Source: Gammaproteobacteria bacterium (GTDB lineage Bacteria; Pseudomonadota; Gammaproteobacteria; VBWC01). Taken from it: a stretch of DNA of 36,744 nucleotides. Every line of letters starts with the position of its first letter. Positions within the stretch are counted from its first letter, which is position 1. The translations under genes were made by a program, and so were the position numbers. Shown piece by piece: positions 23,104-33,781 of this stretch. The notes under the pieces are model-generated. The model searched no databases, had not been told where the DNA came from, and saw nothing but the letters and a program-made list of their open reading frames with translations. Where the stretch lies: positions 1 through 36,744 of the forward strand of contig JAHFRU010000024.1 in NCBI GenBank assembly GCA_023266115.1. Reading direction: 5' to 3'.

Positions 23104-23983
23104 GGCTCTGTTGCAAAGATTGGCGGCAGTCAGAGGTAGGCTGTCGCTCTGCGCCGATCAGGCGGCTGCTGCGAAATGGTGGTTGAGCATGCCCATGGCC
23201 TCCGTCAGCGCCGAGGGCCCAATGCCAAAAGCTCTCTCCACAAGGCGCACCTCGCCCCTGATGCCGGGCTGCAGGCACCAGGGGCGAGCCTGTCCTTTGC
23301 GCAGGGCTCGCATGACTTCGAATCCCTTGATCGTGGCATAGGCCGTGGGGATCGATTTGAAACCGCGCACCGGCTTGATCAGTATCTTGAGCTTTCCGTG
23401 ATCGGCCTCGATCACGTTATTGAGATACTTCACCTGCCGGTGGGCCGTCTCCCGGTCCAGCTTTCCTTCGCGCTTCAATTCGGTGATCGCTGCACCATAG
23501 CTCGGCGCTTTGTCGGTATTGAGCGTGGCAGGCTTTTCCCAGTGCTTCAGGCCTCGCAGGGCCTTGCCCAGGAACCGCTTCGCTGCCTTGGCGCTGCGGG
23601 TCGGCGACAGGTAGAAATCGATCGTGTCGCCCCGCTTGTCGACTGCCCGGTACAGGTAGGTCCACTTGCCCCGCACCTTGACGTAGGTTTCATCCAGGCG
23701 CCAGCTCGGATCAAAGCCACGCCGCCAGAACCAGCGCAGCCGCTTCTCCATCTCCGGGGCGTAGCACTGGACCCAGCGATAGATCGTCGTATGGTCGACC
23801 GAAATGCCGCGTTCCGCCAGCATTTCCTCAAGGTCGCGATAGCTGATCGGATAGCGACAATACCAGCGCACCGCCCACAGGATCACATCACCCTGGAAAT
23901 GGCGCCACTTGAAATCCGTCATCGTTCCGTCCGTCCAATCTCCGCCAAGCATGCTCAAGCTTCACGATTTTTGCAACAGAGCC
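23104..23983. mobile_element. Insertion sequence IS6100 (IS6 family), complete
   Basis: The element is exactly 880 bases, bounded by perfect 14-base inverted repeats ggctctgttgcaaa (23104-23117) and tttgcaacagagcc (23970-23983). It carries one transposase gene. Length, ends and protein agree with IS6100 as I know it. The flanking octamers are atcccgcc (23096-23103) and gctgcggg (23984-23991). They do not match, so the 8-base target duplication of a simple insertion is missing. Confidence 0.93.
23158..23952 (-). CDS. tnpA: IS6100 transposase
   Basis: This is a 264-residue IS6-family DDE transposase. Visible parts are the N-terminal zinc-finger/HTH region (YPISYRDLEEMLAERGISVDHTTIYRWVQ), the first catalytic aspartate in WRLDETYVKVRGKWTYLYRAVD, the second in LNTDKAPSYG and the glutamate in NNVIEADHGKLK. 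All catalytic residues are present, so the enzyme should be active. The start is the ATG at 23952 (MLGGDWTDGT); a TTG two codons earlier is possible. IS6 elements move by cointegrate formation and often leave single copies joined to unrelated DNA. Confidence 0.95.
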   Translation of the reverse strand: MLGGDWTDGTMTDFKWRHFQGDVILWAVRWYCRYPISYRDLEEMLAERGISVDHTTIYRWVQCYAPEMEKRLRWFWRRGFDPSWRLDETYVKVRGKWTYLYRAVDKRGDTIDFYLSPTRSAKAAKRFLGKALRGLKHWEKPATLNTDKAPSYGAAITELKREGKLDRETAHRQVKYLNNVIEADHGKLKILIKPVRGFKSIPTAYATIKGFEVMRALRKGQARPWCLQPGIRGEVRLVERAFGIGPSALTEAMGMLNHHFAAAA

Positions 23984-24082
23984 GCTGCGGGGCAGCCATC
24001 AGCGGCCCCGGCGGACCGCTAAGTTCTTGCATGATCGCAAATGCTAGTATACCTTGGTTCCGCTCATCACAAGAGTCAGGAG

Positions 24083-24172
24083 ATGGATATGGCTTGGAAG
24101 AAACCCGAAATCCGTGAAATCGCGCTCGGCGCGGAGATCAACTGCTATGCCTGCGCCGAACTGAGCGCCTAA
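24083..24172 (+). CDS. pqqA: PqqA, precursor peptide of PQQ
   Basis: This 29-residue peptide (MDMAWKKPEIREIALGAEI followed by NCYACAELSA) has the invariant glutamate and tyrosine of PqqA in the spacing E18-x3-Y22. These two side chains are joined by PqqE and become the PQQ skeleton. AGGAG lies directly before the ATG. It is only ten bases upstream of pqqB and heads the operon. Two cysteines (C21 and C24) flank the tyrosine, which is not typical of PqqA. A possible promoter lies at 24025-24055 (TTGCAT and TATACC), just beyond the IS6100 end. Confidence 0.9.
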   Translation: MDMAWKKPEIREIALGAEINCYACAELSA

Positions 24173-24182
24173 GCATCACTCC

Positions 24183-25085
24183 ATGAAGATCATTATGCTG
24201 GGGGCAGCCGCCGGCGGTGGCTTCCCCCAGTGGAATTCCAATGCCGGTGGGTGCCGTCGCGCCCGCAGCGGCGACCCCCTAGCGAAATCGCGAACCCAGA
24301 CCAGCGTCGCGGTTAGCCGTGACGGGGAGCGCTGGTTCGTGCTCAACGCATCGCCCGATCTGCGCCAGCAGATCAACGACACGCCGGCGCTGCACCCGCG
24401 CGATGGCCTTCGGCATACGCCGATCGCGGGCGTCGTGCTTACCGGCGGCGATGTGGATGTAGTCGCGGGGCTTCTGACCCTACGCGAGCGCCAGCCCTTC
24501 ACGCTCCACGCTTCGCACCGGATTCATGACGTGCTCGACGCCAATCCGATCTTCGAGGTGCTCGCGCGCGATGTCGTGACGCGCAGCGTCGAGCAACTCG
24601 GCGTGCCTTTCACGCTGGAGCCAGGATTGACCGCGCGCTTCTTCGCCGTGCCAGGGAAAGTGCCACTCTATCTCGAAAGCGGCAGCGAACCGCCGCCCAT
24701 CGTCGTCGATGATACGACCGTGGGGCTAGAAATCGTCGAGGGCGACAAGCGCATGCTCTTCATTCCGGGTTGCGCGGCCATGCCCGAGGATCTGCGCGCC
24801 CAACTCGTCGGCGTCGATATCGTCTTCTTCGACGGCACGCTCTGGCGCGATGATGAGATGGTGGCCGCCGGCTTCGGTGGCAAGACAGGCCAGCGCATGG
24901 GACATATGAGCCTCTCGGGACCGCAAGGCACGATCGAGGCCTTCCGCACCGTTCCGGTGAGGCGCAAGGTCATCATTCACATGAACAACAGCAACCCCGT
25001 TCTTCTCGCCGACAGCCCGGAGCGGGCGGAAGCGGAAACCGCCGGATGGACCATCGGGGAAGACGGCATGGAATTCATGCTATGA
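24183..25085 (+). CDS. pqqB: PqqB, metallo-beta-lactamase-fold PQQ biosynthesis protein
   Basis: This 300-residue protein, the usual PqqB length, has the typical opening MKIIMLGAAAGGGFPQWN. It also has ASPDLRQQI, LTGGDVDVVAGLLTLRE, FFDGTLWRDDEMVAAGFGGKTG, GHMSLSG and the C-terminal HMNNSNP. It belongs to the metallo-beta-lactamase fold and is thought to hydroxylate the tyrosine of the PqqA-derived intermediate. It is cytosolic. The stop overlaps the pqqC start (ATGA), and pqqA is ten bases upstream. Nothing suggests truncation. Confidence 0.95.
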   Translation: MKIIMLGAAAGGGFPQWNSNAGGCRRARSGDPLAKSRTQTSVAVSRDGERWFVLNASPDLRQQINDTPALHPRDGLRHTPIAGVVLTGGDVDVVAGLLTLRERQPFTLHASHRIHDVLDANPIFEVLARDVVTRSVEQLGVPFTLEPGLTARFFAVPGKVPLYLESGSEPPPIVVDDTTVGLEIVEGDKRMLFIPGCAAMPEDLRAQLVGVDIVFFDGTLWRDDEMVAAGFGGKTGQRMGHMSLSGPQGTIEAFRTVPVRRKVIIHMNNSNPVLLADSPERAEAETAGWTIGEDGMEFML

Positions 25086-25831
25086 CGGAAACGGCCGCCC
25101 CCCGATTGCTGAGCGCCGATGAGTTGGAGGCCGTGATGCGCCAGATCGGCGGCGAGCGATACCATATCCACCATCCCTTCCACCGCCTGCTCCATGACGG
25201 CAAGCTCGACCCGGCGCAGGTCCAGGCATGGGCGCTCAACCGCTATTATTACCAAGCTAGCATCCCGGCGAAGGACGCGACGCTGATGGCGCGCCTGCCC
25301 ACCGCCGAGATGCGCCGCGAATGGCGCCGGCGGATCGAGGATCATGACGGCGATGGCGACAAGCCCGGCGGCATCGAACGTTGGCTGAAGCTGGCCGAAG
25401 GGGTGGGACTCGACCGCGCCCTGGTCGAGAGCGCCGCCCAAATCCTGCCCGAGACGCGCTTCGCCGTGGATGCCTATGTGCACTTCGTTCGCGACAGGAC
25501 GCTGCTCGAAGCCATCGCGTCCTCGCTGACCGAGCTGTTCTCGCCGACCATCATCGCCGAGCGAGTCTCCGGCATGCTCACCAACTACGACTGGATCACC
25601 GAAGAGACGCTCGCCTATTTTACCCCGCGCCTCACGCAAGCGCCGCAGGACAGCAAGTGGGCGCTGACCTATGTCAAGCAGCATGCCAATACGATCGAGA
25701 AGCAGCAGGCGGTGCTCGCCGCGCTGCGCTTCAAATGCGACGTCCTGTGGTGCCAGCTCGACGGCCTCTATCTCGCCTATGTCTCGCCAGGCATGATTCC
25801 GCCTGGCGCCTTTGTTCCGGGGGAGAGCTGA
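25082..25831 (+). CDS. pqqC: PqqC, pyrroloquinoline-quinone synthase
   Basis: This 249-residue protein catalyses the last step, ring closure and eight-electron oxidation to PQQ, without a metal or cofactor. Family markers are RYHIHHPFHRLLHDGKL, VQAWALNRYYYQASIPAKDA, IEDHDGDGDKPGGIERWL, ELFSPTIIAERVSGML and YVKQHANT. The opening MTETAAPRLLSADELEAVMR fits the family. The start overlaps the pqqB stop and the stop overlaps pqqD, so all are coupled. The length is normal. Confidence 0.95.
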   Translation: MTETAAPRLLSADELEAVMRQIGGERYHIHHPFHRLLHDGKLDPAQVQAWALNRYYYQASIPAKDATLMARLPTAEMRREWRRRIEDHDGDGDKPGGIERWLKLAEGVGLDRALVESAAQILPETRFAVDAYVHFVRDRTLLEAIASSLTELFSPTIIAERVSGMLTNYDWITEETLAYFTPRLTQAPQDSKWALTYVKQHANTIEKQQAVLAALRFKCDVLWCQLDGLYLAYVSPGMIPPGAFVPGES

Positions 25832-26099
25832 TGGCGGATGGATCATCGGCTCCCGCCTTCCGGCGCGGCGTCAAGTTCCGCTTCGATTCCGTGCGCAATG
25901 CCTGGGTGCTTCTCGCGCCCGAGAAGCTGTTCATGCCCGACGAGATCGCGGTCGAGATCCTAAAGCTGGTCGGTGGCGCACGAACCATTGATGCGATCGT
26001 GGAGGATCTCGCCGCGAGCTTCGATGCGCCGCGCGACGTGATCGCGACCGATGTCATCGCGGCTCTTGAGGATCTCTCGACACGAGGCGCCGTAGAGCT

Positions 26100-26103
<4 letters not shown>
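25831..26103 (+). CDS. pqqD: PqqD, peptide chaperone of the PQQ pathway
   Basis: This 90-residue protein binds PqqA and presents it to PqqE. It shows the family pattern AFRRGVKFRFDSVRNAWVLLAPEKLFMPDEIAVEILKLVGG (beta-strand arm then helices), followed by TIDAIVEDLAASFDAP and a C-terminal helix VIAALEDLSTRGAVEL. The size is typical, and the gene is separate from pqqE rather than fused. TGATG overlaps the pqqC stop at the start, and ATGA overlaps the pqqE start at the end. Confidence 0.93.
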
Positions 26104-29519
<3,416 letters not shown>

Positions 29520-29612
29520 TAGACGCGCATGCGCGGCCCCGTCATCAGCGGGCTTCGGCCGATAAGCTGGCGGCTCGCGAGCGTCGTCGCGTTCGTCGCC
29601 GCCTACGCTCGC

Positions 29613-29690
29613 CACCAACCGCTCGAGATCCTTGGCGGATAGATCAGGATTACACTGCATCAGCTTCTGGATGAGTTCTGAACGAATCAT
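29613..29690 (-). pseudogene. Truncated ihfB-like gene (5' end only)
   Basis: On the minus strand an ATG at 29690, preceded by a strong GGAGG, begins MIRSELIQKLMQCNPDLSA and continues to KDLERLV. This matches the N-terminal helices of the IHF beta subunit. Similarity stops after about 26 residues, and the remaining frame loses the beta-arm region (VELRGFG type), so the gene is only a 5' remnant. It lies just after the end of the left tyrosine recombinase and downstream of the MFS gene. Host-factor fragments beside recombinases often mark past insertion or deletion. Confidence 0.6.
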
Positions 29691-29721
29691 GCCTCCTCCA
29701 ATCAGAGCGCAGCGACAACGC

Positions 29722-30690
29722 CTAGATCAACACCCGTTCCACCTCATCCAGCGTCACGTCGTCGGGACGGCGATCGTAAAGCTGGGTGGTGCGCGTGGAG
29801 GCATGGTTCGCCATCGTCGCGGCGCGCTCCAACGTGCCGCCGTTCTTCAGGTAGGCGGTGATCCCTGTCGCGCGGAACGAATGGTTGCCGATCGCCGTCT
29901 CGATCCCGGCCGCCGCGGCGCGCCGTCGCACCATCTGAAACGCGCTCGCCTGGGGCAGGGGGGTGTCGCTTAGTCGCCTGGTGCCCCGCGCGATCGTGCG
30001 GAACAGCGGCCCTTTGCGATCCTCGCGTAGATCGCAGCCATCGATGTAGGCGGTCATATACTCTTCCAGATTGTGGTGGCAGGGCATTTCGTGCCGCTTG
30101 CCGCCCTTCTCGTGCAGCCGAACCCATAGCCGCCGATTCTGCACGAACACGTCCTCAACCCGCATCGCCAGCGCCGCGCCTATCCGCGCGAACGAATAGA
30201 CCATCAGCCCGATCAGCGCCCGATCGCGAAGCCCGGCGGGCGTGGTCACGTCGATCGCATCGAGCAGCCGCCGCGCCTCGTCGGGGGCCAGCACGGGGGT
30301 CTTGCCGCGCCGCACGCTGTGCGCCGGCCCGCGCACCGACGCTGCCGGGTTCGTCGGCACCACTTGGCCCGTCACCAGCCAATCGAACAGGTGGCGCACG
30401 CCGGCGAGCTGCTGCTTGACCGTGGGCGCGCTCACCTCGCGCCCCAGCGCCTCGATCCATGCCGCAACGTGGAGCGGCTGCACCGCGGCGACCGACACGA
30501 CTCCGCGCGCATCGCACCATGCCAAAAACTCACTCGCGGCACGCGCGTAGGCGCGCCGCGTATGCGCGTTGCGGATGGTGACCGCGAAGAACTCAAGGAA
30601 GCGGCGTTGCGTGGCGTTGTCGGCCGATGCGACCAGCGCCGGCAGCGCCAACGCGGGAGCGGGAGCGGGCTGGAGGGCGAGCTGGTTCAC
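29722..30690 (-). CDS. Tyrosine recombinase / integrase, left copy
   Basis: This is a 322-residue tyrosine recombinase (XerC/D-like length). The N-terminal SAM-like core-binding domain includes RRFLEFFAVTIRNAHTRRAYARAASEFLAW. The catalytic domain has the first arginine in YSFARIGAALAMRVEDV, a lysine in HEKGGKRHEMP, the box HSFRATGI (H-x-x-R), a histidine in MANHAS and the nucleophile tyrosine in TTQLYDRR. The start is a GTG at 30690; the frame is open further upstream without homology. It is nearly the same protein as 31911-32873 but lies in inverted orientation. Two small genes precede it in the same operon. Its target site is unknown. Confidence 0.9.
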   Translation of the reverse strand: MNQLALQPAPAPALALPALVASADNATQRRFLEFFAVTIRNAHTRRAYARAASEFLAWCDARGVVSVAAVQPLHVAAWIEALGREVSAPTVKQQLAGVRHLFDWLVTGQVVPTNPAASVRGPAHSVRRGKTPVLAPDEARRLLDAIDVTTPAGLRDRALIGLMVYSFARIGAALAMRVEDVFVQNRRLWVRLHEKGGKRHEMPCHHNLEEYMTAYIDGCDLREDRKGPLFRTIARGTRRLSDTPLPQASAFQMVRRRAAAAGIETAIGNHSFRATGITAYLKNGGTLERAATMANHASTRTTQLYDRRPDDVTLDEVERVLI

Positions 30691-30692
30691 GC

Positions 30693-30869
30693 CTAGAAGC
30701 TGCGCTTCTCGATCGCTGCCAGCACCTCGGGCTCGGTGGCAAGCCGGCGGCTGGTATCGACCAGGCGCTCGATCCATGCGCGATTGCCCTGCTTCGCGGC
30801 CGCGCGCGCTGCCTCTTCTTTAGGCAGGTTGCTCTTGCCGCGAGTCCCGCCGCTCTCGTTGCTGCTCAT
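30693..30869 (-). CDS. Small hypothetical protein upstream of the left recombinase
   Basis: This 58-residue, highly charged protein (MSSNESGGTRGKSNLPKEEA and so on) is predicted to be mostly helical in its second half (NRAWIERLVDTSRRLATEPEVLAAIEKRSF). I do not recognise a family. The stop is followed after two bases by the recombinase GTG, and the start overlaps the stop of the tiny ORF upstream (ATGA). The tight spacing argues that it is real and made with the recombinase. It could be a small accessory or directionality factor, but no sequence evidence shows that. Confidence 0.5.
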   Translation of the reverse strand: MSSNESGGTRGKSNLPKEEAARAAAKQGNRAWIERLVDTSRRLATEPEVLAAIEKRSF

Positions 30870-30982
30870 GTCGGGCTTCCATCGTTCTTCGGCGGCCATT
30901 CAAGGCTGTCGATCGCCTCCTGCAAGCGGACGGCGGTTGCCACTGCGCCGGCGGCGTGAAGCTGCGCCAGCGCCTCCAGCAT
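30866..30982 (-). CDS. Tiny ORF, first gene of the left recombinase operon
   Basis: This 38-residue ORF (MLEALAQLHAAGAVATAVRL, QEAIDSLEWPPKNDGSPT) begins at an ATG at 30982. An in-frame TTG lies just before, and a stop about 60 bases upstream limits the frame. It ends in an ATGA overlap with the next gene. Most of it should form one amphipathic helix. The overlap is the main evidence; there is no clear Shine-Dalgarno and no known family. Confidence 0.4.
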   Translation of the reverse strand: MLEALAQLHAAGAVATAVRLQEAIDSLEWPPKNDGSPT

Positions 30983-31027
30983 CAACGCGCGCGCACCGGC
31001 CAAACGCAAGGCCGGGCTGATCTGGAG

Positions 31028-31054
31028 GGCCTATGGGGTCCTGGTCCATAGGCC
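31028..31054. promoter_or_regulatory. Perfect 9-9-9 palindrome between the divergent recombinase operons
   Basis: The arms ggcctatgg (31028-31036) and ccataggcc (31046-31054) are perfect inverted repeats around the nine-base spacer ggtcctggt. It lies in the gap between the two divergent operons, right before a possible -35 (31055-31060). The size suits a recombinase core site or a repressor operator. There is no T-run, so a terminator is unlikely. Confidence 0.55.
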
Positions 31055-31083
31055 TTCATAGCGCTCCCGATACATCCGATAAA
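31055..31083 (+). promoter_or_regulatory. Candidate promoter of the right recombinase operon
   Basis: TTCATA (31055-31060) and GATAAA (31078-31083) are separated by 17 bases and lie about 30 bases before the ATG at 31110. Each matches four of six consensus positions. The palindrome at 31028-31054 abuts the -35, and gataa-aggaca-ttatc (31078-31093) overlaps the -10. Confidence 0.35.
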
Positions 31084-31109
31084 GGACATTATCACACATT
31101 CAGGGGACC

Positions 31110-31481
31110 ATGATCGCCATGCCCGAGACGGCCTCGACACCGCCGCAGCGCCGCCCTGTCATCCGGACCGTAAGCTTCGATGAGGCCGGCGCGGCGATCG
31201 GCCGCTTGCTGCCGATCGCGCTGCCGCCCACGCGCGCGGCCGAGACCGGCGCGTCGGCCAAGGTCGCGGATTTTCTGTTGGCCTGGTGGAATGGCGACGA
31301 GTGCGGGCATTTCCCGATCCTGCATCTTTGCAACGTCGATGCCGTCATTGCCGAGGATATGCTGACGGTCATGGCCTATCTGGCGCAGGAGTCGACCACC
31401 TATGCCGATGCCTGGGGTTACCGCGACGCGATGCACGACCTTTGGGTGCGCTATCGCGGCGACCCCGCCGAGAGCGTTTAA
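31110..31481 (+). CDS. Hypothetical plasmid protein, first gene of the right recombinase operon
   Basis: This 123-residue soluble protein begins at an ATG with AGGGG five bases upstream; a second ATG at 31119 is possible. The N-terminal 20 residues look disordered. The rest is probably mixed helix, with ASAKVADFLLAWWNGDECGHFPILHLCNVD and LTVMAYLAQESTTYADAWGY as the striking parts. I recall similar plasmid proteins labelled as a domain of unknown function (perhaps DUF7673), but I cannot confirm this. It is followed after 37 bases by the RHH-type gene that is coupled to the recombinase. Confidence 0.6.
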   Translation: MIAMPETASTPPQRRPVIRTVSFDEAGAAIGRLLPIALPPTRAAETGASAKVADFLLAWWNGDECGHFPILHLCNVDAVIAEDMLTVMAYLAQESTTYADAWGYRDAMHDLWVRYRGDPAESV

Positions 31482-31518
31482 ACGTCTCCGAAGATCCACC
31501 GTAAAAAGGGATGCCGGC

Positions 31519-31914
31519 ATGATCGAAAATGACGACGAGGCTTTTGCCGACAACTGCGCCGAGCGCGACCAGGCCAAGGCGCTGCGCGAGCAGGCGCGCG
31601 GGGGCGGGCTGCGTTTCGAGGTGTATCTACCCGGCGACATGGCCGATTGGCTGTTGGCGCAGGTCGAGCGGGGCCATTTCGTTGATCCGTCCGAGGCGGT
31701 GTTCGCGATCGTCCAGAACTTCATCGAGATGGAGCCGCACCGCGATTTGCGCGACGAGCTGTTGCGCCGGATATTGGACGAGTCGGTTGGACGCGGGCTT
31801 GAGGACGTGAAGGCGGGCCGCGTTCGTCCCGCCGATGAGGTGTTTGACGAATTGCGCCGGGAGCTGGCGAAGCCCCGCCGCGAGCCGGCCCGCTGGCAGA
31901 AGATCGCACGATGA
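31519..31914 (+). CDS. ParD-like RHH protein coupled to the right recombinase
   Basis: In this 131-residue protein, residues about 30-70 (LRFEVYLPGDMADWLLAQVERGHFVDPSEAVFAIVQNFIEM) fit the ribbon-helix-helix of ParD-type antitoxins. A longer helical charged C-terminus follows (RDELLRRILDESVGRGLEDVKAGRVRPADEVFDELRREL), resembling ParD toxin-binding tails. However, no ParE toxin follows. Instead the stop overlaps the recombinase start by four bases (ATGA). It may be an orphan antitoxin or, more interestingly, the regulator or partner of the recombinase. The start ATG at 31519 is the best choice; the frame is open upstream without homology. Confidence 0.65.
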   Translation: MIENDDEAFADNCAERDQAKALREQARGGGLRFEVYLPGDMADWLLAQVERGHFVDPSEAVFAIVQNFIEMEPHRDLRDELLRRILDESVGRGLEDVKAGRVRPADEVFDELRRELAKPRREPARWQKIAR

Positions 31915-32873
31915 ACCAGCTCGCCCTCCTACCCTCGCCCGCGCTGGCGTTGCCGGCCTTGATCGCGGCGGCCGACGACGCCACGCGGCTGCGCTTCCTT
32001 GAGTTCTTCGCCGTCACCATCCGCAATCCGCATACGCGCCGTGCCTATGCGCGCGCGGCGGGCGACTTCCTGGCCTGGTGCGAGGCGCGCGGCGTTGCCT
32101 CTCTCGCTGGCGTGCAACCGCTCCACGTCGCGGCCTGGGTCGAGGCGCTGGGGCGCGAGCTGGCCGCGCCCAGCGTCAAGCAGCAGCTCGCCGGCGTGCG
32201 CCACCTGTTCGACTGGCTGGTAACGGGCCATATCGTGCCGGTGAATCCTGCCGGATCGGTGCGCGGGCCGGCGCATAGCCAGCGGCGCGGCAAGACGCCG
32301 GTGCTCGCCCCCGACGAGGCGCGGCGGCTGCTCGATACCATCGACGTGACGACGCCGGCGGGCCTGCGCGACCGCGCCCTGATTGGATTGATGGTCTATT
32401 CATTCGCACGGATCGGCGCGGCGCTCGCGATGCGGGTGGAGGACGTGTTCGTGCAGAATCGCAGGCTTTGGGTGCGCCTGCACGAGAAGGGCGGCAAGCG
32501 CCATGAAATGCCCTGCCACCACAACCTTGAGCATTATCTCGCTGAATATCTCGACGGGTGCGAGTTGCGCGAAGACCGCAAAGGGCCGCTGTTCCGCACG
32601 ATCGCGCGCGGCACTAAGCGCCTCAGCGATACCCCCCTGCCCCAAGCCAATGCGTTCGCGATGGTGCGCCGGCGCGCGGGCGCGGCCGAGATCGGGACGG
32701 CGATCGGCAACCATTCGTTCCGCGCGACCGGGATCACCACCTATCTGAAAAACGGCGGCACGTTGGAGACGGCCGCGACGATGGCAAACCACAGCTCGAC
32801 GCGCACCACCCAGCTTTACGACCGGAGACCCGATGACGTGACGCTGGACGAGGTGGAGCGGGTGTTGATCTAG
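31911..32873 (+). CDS. Tyrosine recombinase / integrase, right copy
   Basis: This 320-residue tyrosine recombinase has the same domain order and catalytic residues as the left copy: YSFARIGAALAM (R), HEKGGKRHEMP (K), HSFRATGI (H and R), MANHSS (H) and TTQLYDRR (Y). Most residues are identical between the two. Differences are concentrated in the N-terminal leader and in scattered positions of the middle. The ATG overlaps the RHH-like gene's stop. The gene ends four bases into the convergent phosphatase gene, and the last codons and the TAG are shared with the left copy (GTGTTGATCTAGGCG). Both enzymes look catalytically intact. Confidence 0.9.
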   Translation: MNQLALLPSPALALPALIAAADDATRLRFLEFFAVTIRNPHTRRAYARAAGDFLAWCEARGVASLAGVQPLHVAAWVEALGRELAAPSVKQQLAGVRHLFDWLVTGHIVPVNPAGSVRGPAHSQRRGKTPVLAPDEARRLLDTIDVTTPAGLRDRALIGLMVYSFARIGAALAMRVEDVFVQNRRLWVRLHEKGGKRHEMPCHHNLEHYLAEYLDGCELREDRKGPLFRTIARGTKRLSDTPLPQANAFAMVRRRAGAAEIGTAIGNHSFRATGITTYLKNGGTLETAATMANHSSTRTTQLYDRRPDDVTLDEVERVLI

Positions 32874-33499
32874 GCGGCGATCGCCGGCGCACACGCCCAG
32901 CGGTCGCCATCCCAATGAAACCCTAGCCGCTGCGCGTTGCTGATCGCGGGCGGCTCGCCCTTGCGCCAGAAGGCGCGCATCTTGGCGCGCTCGTCCAGAT
33001 CGGCGTCGGCGACGATCGCGCGCGCGGCCTGGATGAACTGCCCATGTCCGAACACATAGACGAGCGAAGCGGGCGGCATGGCCGCGAGGCGGGCCAGCGC
33101 CGCCTCGCAGCGCCCGAGCAAGGCGCGGAAACTCTCCGCCCCTTCCCCGTCGCAATAGTCCGGATCGGCCGCGCTCCAATAGCGTTCGAGGTGCGGCATC
33201 CGTTCGGCGCTGCGCGTGCCGTTCCAGCGCGCCGGTTGCAGATAGGTAAATTCTTCGATCGGCCACACTTCGACCGGCACGCCAGGAAAGCGCGCTATCG
33301 TCGGCGCGGCCGTCTGCCGGGTGCGGGTATAGGGCGACGTGACGATGAGCGCGGGCGCTTGCGTCCAGCTCGCCGCGACCTGGCGCGCTTGTTCGTGGCC
33401 GCGCTCCGTCAGCTCGATCGCCGCGAGATCATGGCACGGCACGCCGGCGTTGCCGGTGGATTCGCCGTGGCGGATGAAGATCGCCCGCATGTGCGTCAT
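32870..33499 (-). CDS. Histidine phosphatase family protein, in a TA operon
   Basis: This 209-residue protein has the catalytic RHG motif (R10-H11-G12 in AIFIRHGES), the second arginine in TSPYTRTRQTA, the acid in the region FRALLGRCEAA, and a second histidine in VYVFGHGQF. This is the phosphoglycerate-mutase-like histidine phosphatase set. The substrate cannot be told; related proteins act on sugar phosphates, nucleotides or phosphoproteins. Its ATG directly follows the toxin gene's TAG with no base between. It is therefore the third gene of the leftward antitoxin > toxin > phosphatase operon. Its end overlaps the right recombinase gene by four bases (convergent). Confidence 0.85.
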   Translation of the reverse strand: MTHMRAIFIRHGESTGNAGVPCHDLAAIELTERGHEQARQVAASWTQAPALIVTSPYTRTRQTAAPTIARFPGVPVEVWPIEEFTYLQPARWNGTRSAERMPHLERYWSAADPDYCDGEGAESFRALLGRCEAALARLAAMPPASLVYVFGHGQFIQAARAIVADADLDERAKMRAFWRKGEPPAISNAQRLGFHWDGDRWACAPAIAA

Positions 33500-33781
33500 C
33501 TATCCGAATACCTCGCTATGCGAGCCAAGGCGCGCGAGGCGCAGCGTTTCGTCGTCGGGCTTGGCGTAGATCAGCACCAGATCGGGCTTGACGTGGCAAT
33601 CGCGGTAGCCCGCCCAATCGCCGCTCAGATCATGGTCGCGGTATTTGGGATCAAGCGGCGTGTCGGTCGCGAGCGCGGCCAGGACAGGCAGAAGATCGGC
33701 ATCGAGGGTCGCTCGATGCCGGCCCTTTGATTCCCGCTTGTAGTCGCGCTTGAACCGGGTCGAACGATCAATCGTCCGCAC
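33500..33781 (-). CDS. yafQ: Toxin, YafQ family mRNA interferase
   Basis: This 93-residue RelE-superfamily protein closely follows YafQ. RFKRDYKRESKGR is near the N-terminus, and the C-terminal half is DHDLSGDWAGYRDCHVKPD, VLIYAK and RLGSHSEVFG. The histidines and aspartate known to be needed in E. coli YafQ (in DHDL, DCHV-x-PD and GSHS) are in place. It would cleave ribosome-bound mRNA at specific codons. It overlaps the antitoxin gene by 14 bases and is followed immediately by the phosphatase gene. Confidence 0.85.
   Translation of the reverse strand: MRTIDRSTRFKRDYKRESKGRHRATLDADLLPVLAALATDTPLDPKYRDHDLSGDWAGYRDCHVKPDLVLIYAKPDDETLRLARLGSHSEVFG

Noticed and set aside
23176-24117. Rightward 313-residue frame across IS6100
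   Set aside because: It is the antisense frame of the transposase gene, produced by GC-rich codon use, and has no family similarity.
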